Source: Halosimplex pelagicum (GTDB taxonomy: Archaea; Halobacteriota; Halobacteria; Halobacteriales; Haloarculaceae). From it: a DNA stretch of 64,000 nucleotides. The translations under genes were made by a program, and so were the position numbers. Shown in pieces: positions 8,268 through 15,008 of the stretch; positions within the stretch are counted from its first letter, which is position 1, and every line of letters starts with the position of its first letter. Under the pieces are notes generated by a model. That model had not been told where the DNA came from and made no database searches. It saw nothing but the letters and a program-made list of their open reading frames with translations. The stretch lies in NCBI RefSeq assembly GCF_013415905.1, contig NZ_CP058909.1, positions 3,534,001-3,598,000 of the forward strand, read 5' to 3'.

Positions 8268-9170
8268 ATGAGTAGCTCCCAACACCCGGTCGCACTCACC
8301 GTCGAGCGGCGCGTCGGTGGCGCGACGAAGCTCCTCGCGACCATCATGTGCCTCCCGCTGGTCGACGGCATCTTCCCCGCCCTGGTCCTCGCGGGCGCGC
8401 TCGGCGACCCCGTCGGCATCCTCGAAGTCGGCCTGCTCATCTTCGGCGGCAGCGCCACCGTCGCCGTCGTCCTCGCCGAGATGGACGGCTCCCGCCGCGA
8501 AGTCGCGACGGCCATCCTCGCCGTCGGCGCCGTGTTGATCCCCGTCGCCGCCGTCGAGGCCGCGCTCGCGCCGACCATCCGCGACATGCTGAACATGCCG
8601 GTGTTCTCCCGGTTCGCCGGCCTGGTCATCCTCACCGTCGCGGCGAAGACCGCCAGCGCCCGCGTCGGGGAGTACCTCCCGCGGCCCGCCATCGTCATCG
8701 CGCTCGGCCTCGTCGCGAGCTTCGATCCGAGCGGCGTCTCGCTGTCGGTGACGACCGACCCCGAACTCATCGGGCGAGCGGTCGCCGCGGCGGGGGTCGG
8801 CGTCGGCTTCGCCCTGCTCGTGGCGCTGCTGGGCCCGTGGCTCCGTGCAGTGGTGGACATCGACCGCTTCCGATTCGGCAGCGCGGTCGCGCTCGGCGTC
8901 CTTCCCCTGTCGATCTTCGGCCTCGTCCCGGGCGACGCCCCCATCGCGCTCGCGGTGCTGGGCGTGACCGCCCTGTTCGCCTTCGATCCCGACGGCGATC
9001 GGGAGTACGACGGCGTCCCCGGTGACGTGTCCGACGACGCCGCGGTCGCCGACGGCGGCGACCCCGAGGACGCCGATGCGAGCGAGGCGGACGCCGACGA
9101 AGACGAGTCGGTCCCCGGTCGCGTCTCCGACTACGTCACCACCGACGACGAACGCGCGCCCTGGCTGTGA
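8268..9170 (+). CDS. Conserved haloarchaeal membrane protein, DUF5794-like
   Basis: A 300-residue protein with about seven hydrophobic segments (for example TKLLATIMCLPLVDGIFPAL and AVGAVLIPVAAVEAAL) and a strongly acidic cytoplasmic tail of about 50 residues (DADASEADADEDES). I recall this as a haloarchaeal family numbered DUF5794; the function is unknown. ATG 8268 is chosen because the upstream extension is arginine-rich and unlike haloarchaeal coding sequence. It is followed on the same strand by the DUF5795-like gene after 160 nt. Confidence 0.7.
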   Translation: MSSSQHPVALTVERRVGGATKLLATIMCLPLVDGIFPALVLAGALGDPVGILEVGLLIFGGSATVAVVLAEMDGSRREVATAILAVGAVLIPVAAVEAALAPTIRDMLNMPVFSRFAGLVILTVAAKTASARVGEYLPRPAIVIALGLVASFDPSGVSLSVTTDPELIGRAVAAAGVGVGFALLVALLGPWLRAVVDIDRFRFGSAVALGVLPLSIFGLVPGDAPIALAVLGVTALFAFDPDGDREYDGVPGDVSDDAAVADGGDPEDADASEADADEDESVPGRVSDYVTTDDERAPWL

Positions 9171-9332
9171 GCTTTCGTCCGACGTGTCGGTGACGGCGAC
9201 CGCACCGCCGCTCGATTCGCGGTGCTTCGGTCTCGGCGTCGGAGCGCGTTCTACCAACTGCTCTCGCCGGTGCGACCGCCCTCCCTGAGGATGAGTGGAA
9301 GGGCTTACGGGCGGGCGCGGCGATGGACGGGT

Positions 9333-9560
9333 ATGGCAGACAATCGCGTCGTGCAGGGGCGGATGGTCACGCCCAAGCGCCTGGCCGAGCTGATCGAGGG
9401 CGAGTCGGTCATGGACGCCGAGGCCATCGAGGACGCCGACCGGGACTGTCCCGACTGCGGCGAGAACGTGCTGAAAGTCGGCTACATGCCCGGCGTCACG
9501 TCGTTCGTGACCGGCTACAAGTGCCAGGAGTGCGACTGGGCCGAGATCGACGAGGACTGA
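9333..9560 (+). CDS. Small zinc-ribbon protein, DUF5795-like
   Basis: A 75-residue protein with a C-terminal CPDCGENVLKVGYMPG...YKCQECDWAEIDED zinc-ribbon (four Cys: two CxxC knuckles). The N-terminal half reads RMVTPKRLAELIEGESVMDAEAIEDAD. I recall this as the haloarchaeal DUF5795 family; the function is unknown. ATG 9333 is the last good start before the conserved MADNRVVQGRM opening. It lies 54 nt upstream of tRNA-Trp. Confidence 0.75.
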   Translation: MADNRVVQGRMVTPKRLAELIEGESVMDAEAIEDADRDCPDCGENVLKVGYMPGVTSFVTGYKCQECDWAEIDED

Positions 9561-9614
9561 CCACGGGAGACCGAAACCCCTTTAGTGGAATTGGGCTTAT
9601 CCGGTGATGCAGGC

Positions 9615-9791
9615 GGGGTCGTGGCCAAGTCCGGCATGGCGACTGACTCCAGAGGCAACGGCGCCCGGGACGACACTCCAGCTGATATACTGAACGGGTC
9701 GGCTGATCACTGACCCTGTGATGACCCTCTGGAGTTCCGAGGCGCTACCGGAGATATCAGTCGATCGGGGGTTCAAATCCCTCCGACCCCA
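9615..9791 (+). tRNA. tRNA-Trp (CCA anticodon) with a 103-nt intron; integration hotspot
   Basis: The acceptor stem GGGGTCG (9615-9621) pairs with CGACCCC (9784-9790), and A9791 is the discriminator. The D-arm is followed by ACTGA (9642-9646), CT, anticodon CCA (9649-9651) and G37 (9652). The anticodon stem resumes as TCAGT at 9757-9761, so exon 1 is 9615-9652 and exon 2 is 9756-9791. The T-arm is GGGGG-TTCAAAT-CCCTC. CCA is not encoded. Haloarchaeal tRNA-Trp genes are known to carry an intron of about this length at this position. Element A starts at the 3' end; the 15-bp att core restores the tRNA end, so the gene stays functional. Confidence 0.93.
9653..9755 (+). ncRNA. tRNA-Trp intron with box C/D guide RNA signatures
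   Basis: The 103-nt intron contains GTGATGA (9718-9724), an exact box C consensus, and several CTGA D/D'-like boxes (9682, 9690, 9703, 9710). In Haloferax volcanii the pre-tRNA-Trp intron acts as a box C/D RNA guiding 2'-O-methylation of C34 and U39 of the same tRNA. The length and motifs fit that known case; which D boxes are used I did not resolve. Confidence 0.7.
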
Positions 9792-9792
9792 T
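9778..9792. repeat. attL core of element A (tRNA-Trp 3' end)
   Basis: TCCCTCCGACCCCAT covers the 3' half of the T-stem and the 3' acceptor strand of tRNA-Trp plus two bases. Exact copies lie at 41706-41720 and 52865-52879. Confidence 0.9.
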
Positions 9793-9880
9793 CAACACCC
9801 TAACACTTTCTTATCATTACCGAGAGGTAAATCCGGCAACAAAGAGCGCCTCCTCCAGCAACTAACCGCCGTCTCCGGGG

Positions 9881-10198
9881 GTGATCCCCGTGGTCGATAA
9901 CGCGTGCTACCTCGACCTCCGGAGCGCCCGCAAAGTCGACTCCGACAGTCCCGTCGCGAACAACCGGGACAAGTGCGGCCTCTGTTTCGACGACGGAGAG
10001 ATCCCTGACGATGTCGACGAGGTCGTCGTCGGCAAGTGCTCCAGGAGGGTCCACCTCCCCGAGGGTCACGAGGTGGATTACGGCGCTACGACTCCCGAGA
10101 ACCCCTCCGGGCGGACCAGCGGACTCGCCGCGAAGATCGGCGCCGAAGACTTCGGGCCGGACGACCTCGAGGACCTCGCTCGCGGGGGTGACGCTTAG
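9881..10198 (+). CDS. Element A protein of unknown function with a Cys cluster
   Basis: First gene of the rightward operon of element A. It encodes 105 residues from GTG 9881 (a second in-frame GTG is at 9890). A CGLCFDDGEIPDDVDEVVVGKC segment could bind a metal ion. The C-terminus is ARGGDA, encoded by the GGGGGTGA that serves as Shine-Dalgarno for the next gene. The stop TAG directly abuts the next ATG. No family recognised. A TATA-like TTCTTATC at about 9808-9816 lies some 70 nt upstream of the start. Confidence 0.65.
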   Translation: MIPVVDNACYLDLRSARKVDSDSPVANNRDKCGLCFDDGEIPDDVDEVVVGKCSRRVHLPEGHEVDYGATTPENPSGRTSGLAAKIGAEDFGPDDLEDLARGGDA

Positions 10199-10942
10199 AT
10201 GTCCTCCGACGAGTGGCCCGTCGCGATCGACGGCGACGAGTACCACCCGATCCCCGAGAGCTGGATCGAATACGGGAGCGACCAGGATCGCGGCTCGCCC
10301 CGGATATACGCGGTTTCCGTCGCCTCCGGCCCGCGGAACATGATCCTGATCCGGTATGCGAGTCCGGACGGCCGTGCCGTCAAAGTCTCAATGAACGGCG
10401 CCGAGAACCCCTCCGGCGATGGGATTGTCCCCGCCTCACTCGCGAAATACGAGAATTGGCCGCGGTCGATGGTCCCTAACCGAGACATCGAACCGACGGG
10501 TCTCCTCCGCAAGCCCGAGGGCGAGCACTTTCGCGAGCTGTGGGAGGACCGGATCCAGGAGCCCGACGGCGCCGAGCGCGACCAGCGCGTCGCGACCGAC
10601 GGCGGTACAGAGAGAGGCGGCACTGAGCAGGTCGCGCTATCTCGCAATCCCGACGAGCGGCAAGTCGCGCGGCTCGATCGGGACGGCCGAAAGCCGATGT
10701 GCCCCGACTGCGGGAGCTACGTCGGCCACACTAAATCCGGCGGGAAACCGCTCCCAGAGGCAGACGCAGAAGCGTTCGGCTGGTCGTGCCCAAACTGTAA
10801 ACTGACGTTTCCGTCCCACTGCCACGGTCCCAGCGCTCCCGGCTTCAACAGCAGCATGGCCGGTCTGAAAGTCGAGTTTCGCGACGGCGAGACTCGATGG
10901 GTTCCGGTTCCCACTCGCTACGTTGGAGGTGAGTCGGCGTGA
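10199..10942 (+). CDS. Element A protein with C-terminal zinc ribbon
   Basis: A 247-residue acidic protein. Residues about 1-110 are a globular domain I do not recognise (DEYHPIPESWIEYG...GPRNMILIRYASPDG). A low-complexity linker with ATDGGTERGG follows. Residues about 165-205 hold MCPDCGSYVGH and WSCPNCKLTFPSHCH, a two-knuckle zinc ribbon. It ends VGGESA and overlaps the next start by 4 nt (GTGA), so translation is coupled. The unit might be a nucleic-acid-binding accessory factor, but this is a guess. Confidence 0.7.
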   Translation: MSSDEWPVAIDGDEYHPIPESWIEYGSDQDRGSPRIYAVSVASGPRNMILIRYASPDGRAVKVSMNGAENPSGDGIVPASLAKYENWPRSMVPNRDIEPTGLLRKPEGEHFRELWEDRIQEPDGAERDQRVATDGGTERGGTEQVALSRNPDERQVARLDRDGRKPMCPDCGSYVGHTKSGGKPLPEADAEAFGWSCPNCKLTFPSHCHGPSAPGFNSSMAGLKVEFRDGETRWVPVPTRYVGGESA

Positions 10943-11124
10943 CGCTGAAGGGTATCTGTCGTGAGTGCGTCGAGGAGAACCCGGCTGGTCGACCTCCCGA
11001 ATGTCAGTATCTGAAACGAGGTCCTGACGGGAGGAAGCTGTGTTCATCTCACGCCGAGGAAGCGTGGAACGAGTGCAATGTAGGCACGGATACTGAGCGA
11101 TCCGAGGGAGGTCGAGCCGAATGA
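10939..11124 (+). CDS. Small cysteine-rich element A protein
   Basis: 61 residues from GTG 10939, overlapping the previous stop (GTGA) and ending in an ATGA overlap with the next gene. Cys pairs occur in CRECVEENPAGRPPEC and LCSSH...ECNV. The last 13 residues (NVGTDTERSEGGR) nearly repeat those of the D12 methyltransferase at 14082-15008, at the DNA level too. Function unknown. Confidence 0.6.
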   Translation: MTLKGICRECVEENPAGRPPECQYLKRGPDGRKLCSSHAEEAWNECNVGTDTERSEGGRAE

Positions 11125-11645
11125 GCTCGCGTCGCGAGAGCTCGAAGCTCGAGAGCTCGAAAGCGATCGGAGACTCGGTCGAGGCGGTCGTTATCAACGC
11201 GGAGCCGCGCCTCGAGGCCGTCGGGGACTCCGTCGCTACGTGGCATGACGCCGTCACCCTCAAATGCCTCTCGCCCTCGTACGAGCGGCCGATTTACGCG
11301 ATCCCGGTCGTCGACTCCGGAGTCGAGACCGAAATAAAGGGAGCCGCCGTCGTCCGGTCGAATGGGACCCGACAGTCGCCCGGCCACTGGTACATCAAGC
11401 GCGGCGCTCACGAAAAATTGAAAGACGCCGGCGGAGTCTACCTCCTCGCCGTGTACGGCCTCCGGGAGTCGACGCCGATCCTCCGATCGGTGATTATCCC
11501 GGCGACGGTCCTCGACGATGTCCTCGAAGGCCGTTGGTATGAGGTCGATATCGAGGGACGGAGCGAGAAAGAGGTCGTACAACTCACCTGGACGACGCTA
11601 ATCGACCGGGAGCGCGTCCCCGCTCCCGCGGAGGTGAGTCGATGA
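11121..11645 (+). CDS. Element A protein of unknown function
   Basis: 174 residues from ATG 11121 with ATGA overlaps on both sides. The N-terminus is Ser/Glu/Lys-rich (SSRRESSKLESSKAIGDSVE). The core has alternating hydrophobic strands such as YERPIYAIPVVDSGVE and LREST-PILRSVIIPAT, suggesting a beta-rich fold. GHWYIKRGAHEKLKDAGGVYLLAVYG looks like a conserved block. I do not recognise a family. It sits in the zinc-ribbon/methyltransferase operon and shares its coupled translation. Confidence 0.65.
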   Translation: MSSRRESSKLESSKAIGDSVEAVVINAEPRLEAVGDSVATWHDAVTLKCLSPSYERPIYAIPVVDSGVETEIKGAAVVRSNGTRQSPGHWYIKRGAHEKLKDAGGVYLLAVYGLRESTPILRSVIIPATVLDDVLEGRWYEVDIEGRSEKEVVQLTWTTLIDRERVPAPAEVSR

Positions 11646-11869
11646 GCGACCAGGAGGCCGAGTCCCGGATCCAGGAGCTCGAGGAGCGGGTCCGCGAGCT
11701 CGAGCGGGTCGTAAACCGAGACCTCGGATACTCACTCGGTTGGAACGATCCTCCGGAGCCGTCGTCGATCGATTGCGATTGTGGGACGACTTTCGAAATT
11801 AACCTCGAGAATGGTCTAATCTGTCCGGACTGTGGCCGCGGCTCCGACGATCGAGGTGAGAGCGCATGA
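11642..11869 (+). CDS. Small coiled-coil/zinc-ribbon protein
   Basis: 75 residues. The first 30 form a short coiled coil (SRIQELEERVRELERVVNR). A zinc ribbon follows: IDCDCGTTFEINLENGLICPDCGRG, with four Cys. It ends DRGESA and overlaps the next ATG by 4 nt. A dimeric DNA- or RNA-binding adaptor is plausible but unproven. Confidence 0.65.
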   Translation: MSDQEAESRIQELEERVRELERVVNRDLGYSLGWNDPPEPSSIDCDCGTTFEINLENGLICPDCGRGSDDRGESA

Positions 11870-12201
11870 GCCGCCTCTCCGAGCTGGAGTTTGCCGAGGA
11901 CCTCGTCGTTCCGATCCTCGATGGGGATAAGACCGGAACCGTCCGGTACGGCCCGGTCTCCGTGTACGTCGGTGAGGAGGTTTCCGCGATCACTCCCGAC
12001 GGGTCCGAGTTTGCCACGATCGAGATTACTCGGTCCGCGAAACTAAACGCGATCGAGGCTCTCGCGGTCCTCGACGTATTCGGCGCGGAGTATCCCGCCG
12101 ACACCGTCGACGAGTTGCTCGAGGGAGTGAATCGCCATTACGAGGCGTCGATCCGGCCGGAGACAACCGTCCGAGTCCTCGTTTTCGAGGTGGTTCGATG
12201 A
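11866..12201 (+). CDS. ASCH/PUA-like domain protein
   Basis: 111 residues forming a single beta-barrel-type domain. FAEDLVVPILDGDKTGTVRYG fits the ASCH signature (F...I..G.KT.T.R), followed by VSVYVGEEVSAITPDGSEFATIEIT and the C-terminal VRVLVFEVVR strand. ASCH domains are RNA- or nucleotide-binding modules, and some cleave RNA or deaminate modified nucleosides. Coupled by 4-nt overlaps to both neighbours. Its presence among DNA methyltransferases hints at nucleic-acid modification, which is inference only. Confidence 0.7.
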   Translation: MSRLSELEFAEDLVVPILDGDKTGTVRYGPVSVYVGEEVSAITPDGSEFATIEITRSAKLNAIEALAVLDVFGAEYPADTVDELLEGVNRHYEASIRPETTVRVLVFEVVR

Positions 12202-12362
12202 CCGAGCCCGAGAGCGTCGCCGAGTACTGTCCTAACTGCCTATCGAAGCTCGTCGAGGGGAAGGCCGCGCTCGCTCTCTGTTTCGCCTGCGGCGCCGACT
12301 GGCCCGTTGGAGAGCCCGAGAGATACGACGCCGTCGACACGACCGGAGGTGAGTCGGCTTGA
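12198..12362 (+). CDS. Very small double-CxxC zinc-ribbon protein
   Basis: 54 residues from ATG 12198, overlapping the ASCH gene stop (ATGA) and ending in a TTGA overlap with the methyltransferase. YCPNCLSKLVEGKAALALCFACGADWP is a compact four-Cys zinc ribbon, and the tail is TTGGESA. The two-sided overlap and the Shine-Dalgarno in its last codons make it a real gene despite its size. Confidence 0.65.
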   Translation: MTEPESVAEYCPNCLSKLVEGKAALALCFACGADWPVGEPERYDAVDTTGGESA

Positions 12363-13132
12363 GCTCCTCCGACGGAGACGGTTTCGAGTGTTTCGAGTGT
12401 GAGGAACCCGTCCCCGAGGCCGCCGAGTACTGTCCGTATTGCGCCTCCTCGCTCACTCACGTCGAGGAGCTCGAGCCCGGCGCCGGTCGGGACGACCGCG
12501 ACGACCAGGAGGACGAGGCGCTCGAGGCCGCCGCGGAGGAGCTGGAGGAGGTCGGCGAGATAGCCGAGAAGGTCTCCGAGTATCATCAAGTCCACTGGTC
12601 GGACGAGTCCGACGAGTGGGCGACGCCGCCGTCGCTCCTCCGGCCGCTCGACGACGCCGTCAGAGGGTTCGACCTCGACCCGTGCTCCGGCGCCGAGGCC
12701 CGCTCGATCGCTCCGGAGACGTACACGGAGGAGGACGACGGTCTCGCCCGCCGCTGGTTCGGAACCGTATGGTGTAACCCGCCGTACTCCGACGCCGCCG
12801 ACTGGATCGAGAAAGCCCGGAACGAGAGCCGTCGCGACGAGGTCGAGGTCGTCCTCGTCCTCCTCCCGGCGCGTACGTCGACTCAGTGGTTTCAAAAGTT
12901 CGCCGCGACCGCGACGGCCCTCTGTTTCATCGAGGGTCGTCTCCGGTTCGGCGACGCCGAGGACGACGCCCCGTTTCCGAGCGTCCTCCTCGCGTTCGGC
13001 GATGTCTCCGGCGAGCTGTACGACTTTCTCCAGAAACGCGGTGCCGTCTTTATCGACGGCGAGCGGTACTCCCCGACCCGCCAAGTCACCCTTGGCGCCG
13101 TCGCGACCGACGGGGGTGAGTCCGGTGAGTAG
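12359..13132 (+). CDS. Phage-type DNA N6-adenine methyltransferase (Dam, PF05869-like) with N-terminal zinc ribbon
   Basis: 257 residues, probably from TTG 12359. An N-terminal FECFECEEPVPEAAEYCPYC zinc ribbon is joined by an acidic linker to the catalytic domain. That domain has DEWATPP (85-91), FDLDPCSG (104-111), the catalytic VWCNPPY (NPPY 140-143) and VVLVLLPARTSTQWFQKF, all typical of phage Dam enzymes that methylate the adenine amino group using S-adenosylmethionine. Such enzymes protect element DNA from host restriction. It ends TDGGESGE, continuing the Shine-Dalgarno-coded tails. The second methyltransferase lies 0.95 kb downstream. Confidence 0.88.
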   Translation: MSSSDGDGFECFECEEPVPEAAEYCPYCASSLTHVEELEPGAGRDDRDDQEDEALEAAAEELEEVGEIAEKVSEYHQVHWSDESDEWATPPSLLRPLDDAVRGFDLDPCSGAEARSIAPETYTEEDDGLARRWFGTVWCNPPYSDAADWIEKARNESRRDEVEVVLVLLPARTSTQWFQKFAATATALCFIEGRLRFGDAEDDAPFPSVLLAFGDVSGELYDFLQKRGAVFIDGERYSPTRQVTLGAVATDGGESGE

Positions 13133-13469
13133 ACCGACGCCCGGAACGGAAGGGTACTGGACTCAAATCGACCAGTGGACGCCGCAGGCCGGAGACCTCG
13201 CGCGGCTCGTCGCTCACGAGTCCGCGCCCGCCGTGTACGTCCTCGAGGCCGACCACTCCGAGGGCATCGTGGACGCGCTCCTCCTCGCGGACCTGGAGCG
13301 CGAGCGCGTCGACATGCTCCTCGAGGCCGAGGCTCGTGAGCGAAAGTCCCTCGTCGCGCCGATCCGGAAAAGCCACGAGACGGAGGACACCGTCGAGCTC
13401 ACGATCCCGACGGACCACCTCGAGCCGATCGGCGAACTCGTCGCGGAGCCGGGAGGTGAGAGCGCGTGA
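13125..13469 (+). CDS. Element A protein of unknown function
   Basis: 114 residues from GTG 13125, overlapping the methyltransferase stop by 8 nt. The opening GTEGYWTQIDQWTPQAGDLARLVAHE resembles a small beta-barrel; a helical acidic middle (DLERERVDMLLEAEARERKSL) and an EPGGESA tail follow. No family recognised. Starts further upstream would run inside the methyltransferase gene and are unlikely. Confidence 0.6.
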   Translation: MSRPTPGTEGYWTQIDQWTPQAGDLARLVAHESAPAVYVLEADHSEGIVDALLLADLERERVDMLLEAEARERKSLVAPIRKSHETEDTVELTIPTDHLEPIGELVAEPGGESA

Positions 13470-13750
13470 TCGCCACCTACGGCCTCGATCCCGTCGTCTC
13501 CGTTAGAGGCGGTGAAAATACGCCATACCACCGGAGCCGCTCCAGTCAGGCCGAGTTACTAAAACGGCTCGCCGGTGACGCCGTCGAGAAAGCGATCGCA
13601 GAGGAGGGACTCCGACCGGAGAGAGTCGTCCTCAAAACCCGGTATCGCCGCGGGGGGAGAGAGCCACATACGGCGTACGGCCTTGCCGAGGTGTACGACC
13701 GTCGCGAGCTCGAGGAGACCGCCTCGGCGCCGGGAGGTGTCGACGGGTGA
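13466..13750 (+). CDS. Element A protein of unknown function
   Basis: 94 residues from GTG 13466 with GTGA overlaps on both sides. It is more basic than its neighbours (HRSRSSQAELLKRL, LKTRYRRGGREPH), consistent with nucleic-acid contact. The tail is APGGVDG. No family recognised. Confidence 0.6.
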   Translation: MIATYGLDPVVSVRGGENTPYHRSRSSQAELLKRLAGDAVEKAIAEEGLRPERVVLKTRYRRGGREPHTAYGLAEVYDRRELEETASAPGGVDG

Positions 13751-14085
13751 CGATCTCCGAGTCCGACCCGCGCCTCGATCGAGAGCTGTACCAGCTCGCC
13801 GAGGTCGACGACCGCGACGACTCCGTCCGTTGCCCTCTCTGCGGCCGTCGTCTCGACCGTGAGGCGTTCCGTACGCCGAAGGTCCCGCCGGAGGTCCTCT
13901 CGGACGGGTCGCTCGACCTCGTCGCGAGAGCGTACGTCTGCGCTCGCCACCGCGTCGATGTCGTCGCTTTCGAGCCCGCCTCGATCGCGCCGGACACGTT
14001 CGTCGGCGTCGACGCCGTCGTCGATGACCAGGAGGCTCGGATAGCCGTCCCGGAACCCCTCGCCGAACGGGAGGGTCTCGCATGA
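13747..14085 (+). CDS. Element A zinc-binding protein
   Basis: 112 residues from GTG 13747. VRCPLCGRRLDREAF plus YVCARHRVDVV gives a CxxC...CxxH zinc site. The C-terminal half (ASIAPDTFVGVDAVVDDQEARIAV) is a probable beta domain. It ends in an ATGA overlap with the D12 methyltransferase. Role unknown; the tight coupling suggests a partner or regulator of that enzyme, which is only inference. Confidence 0.6.
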   Translation: MTISESDPRLDRELYQLAEVDDRDDSVRCPLCGRRLDREAFRTPKVPPEVLSDGSLDLVARAYVCARHRVDVVAFEPASIAPDTFVGVDAVVDDQEARIAVPEPLAEREGLA

Positions 14086-15008
14086 GCCCGATCGATCACA
14101 GCTCGGGCGGTCCAGAGCAAATCGAGCCGGGGAAGGCGGTGATGAACTACCCCGGCGCGAAAGCCCGTCTCGCCCCGTGGATCATCGACCACCTACCCGA
14201 GCACAACACCTACGTTGAGGTGTTCGGCGGGTCCGCGGCGGTCCTCGTCCACAAGCCAGAGTCCATCAACGAGGTCTACAACGACATCGACGACGACCTG
14301 GTGGAGTTCTTCGAGGTACTCCGCGACCGTCGCGACGAGCTGCTCGACTGGCTCCGTCACACGCCGTACTCGCGGACGGTCTACAACAAGATCGCCGACG
14401 CCTACCACGCGGGAGAGCGGGCCGCCGACCCGGTCGTCCGGGCCGGTCGCCTCTGGTATCTCGTCCAGGCGGGGTTCAACGGGGACCTTACGAAACGCAA
14501 CACGTTCTCGACCTCGACGTCGGCGAGGGGCTACCCGTGCGACTCGCAGGCTCGCAACTATCACCGGTCCCGCGAGCGTCTCGAAGCCTTCGCCGAGCGG
14601 TTCCAGTCGGTCATCATCGAGTGTCTCGACTGGCGCGAGGTCATCGACCGGTACGACTCCGCGACGACGCTGTTCTACATCGACCCGCCGTACCCGGTCA
14701 GCGGTGAAGGCTACTACCCGAACCACGATCTCGACCACGCGGCCCTCGTCGAGCGACTGGCCGAGCTCGAGGGTGAGGCTGTCATTTCCTACGGCGAACT
14801 TCCGGAGTATCCGGACTCGTGGGCTCTCCGCGAAAAGACAGTCACATCCACGCTCTCGCGGGCAAACGGCGAGGAGAAAGACTGTCCCGAGCGGCTGCTG
14901 CTGACCTTCGACCCCGACACTACCACTTTATTCCAGTCGGCTCAGCAGCGAACGCTCTCCAACGTAGGCACAGATACCGAGCGGTCCGAGGGAGGTGGGG
15001 ACGCTTGA
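14082..15008 (+). CDS. D12-class DNA adenine methyltransferase (Dam-like)
   Basis: 308 residues. It has NYPGAKARLAPWI (22-34), the SAM-binding loop YVEVFGGSAAVL (44-55), VYNDIDDDLVEFF (65-77) and the catalytic FYIDPPY (DPPY 201-204). These are the ordered motifs of D12-class N6-adenine methyltransferases (PF02086), which often recognise GATC-like sites. A ragged C-terminal tail of about 25 residues ends NVGTDTERSEGGGDA, nearly copying the end of the 10939 gene. The stop overlaps the next TTG. With the phage-Dam gene at 12359 this makes two adenine methyltransferases in one operon. Confidence 0.9.
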   Translation: MSPIDHSSGGPEQIEPGKAVMNYPGAKARLAPWIIDHLPEHNTYVEVFGGSAAVLVHKPESINEVYNDIDDDLVEFFEVLRDRRDELLDWLRHTPYSRTVYNKIADAYHAGERAADPVVRAGRLWYLVQAGFNGDLTKRNTFSTSTSARGYPCDSQARNYHRSRERLEAFAERFQSVIIECLDWREVIDRYDSATTLFYIDPPYPVSGEGYYPNHDLDHAALVERLAELEGEAVISYGELPEYPDSWALREKTVTSTLSRANGEEKDCPERLLLTFDPDTTTLFQSAQQRTLSNVGTDTERSEGGGDA

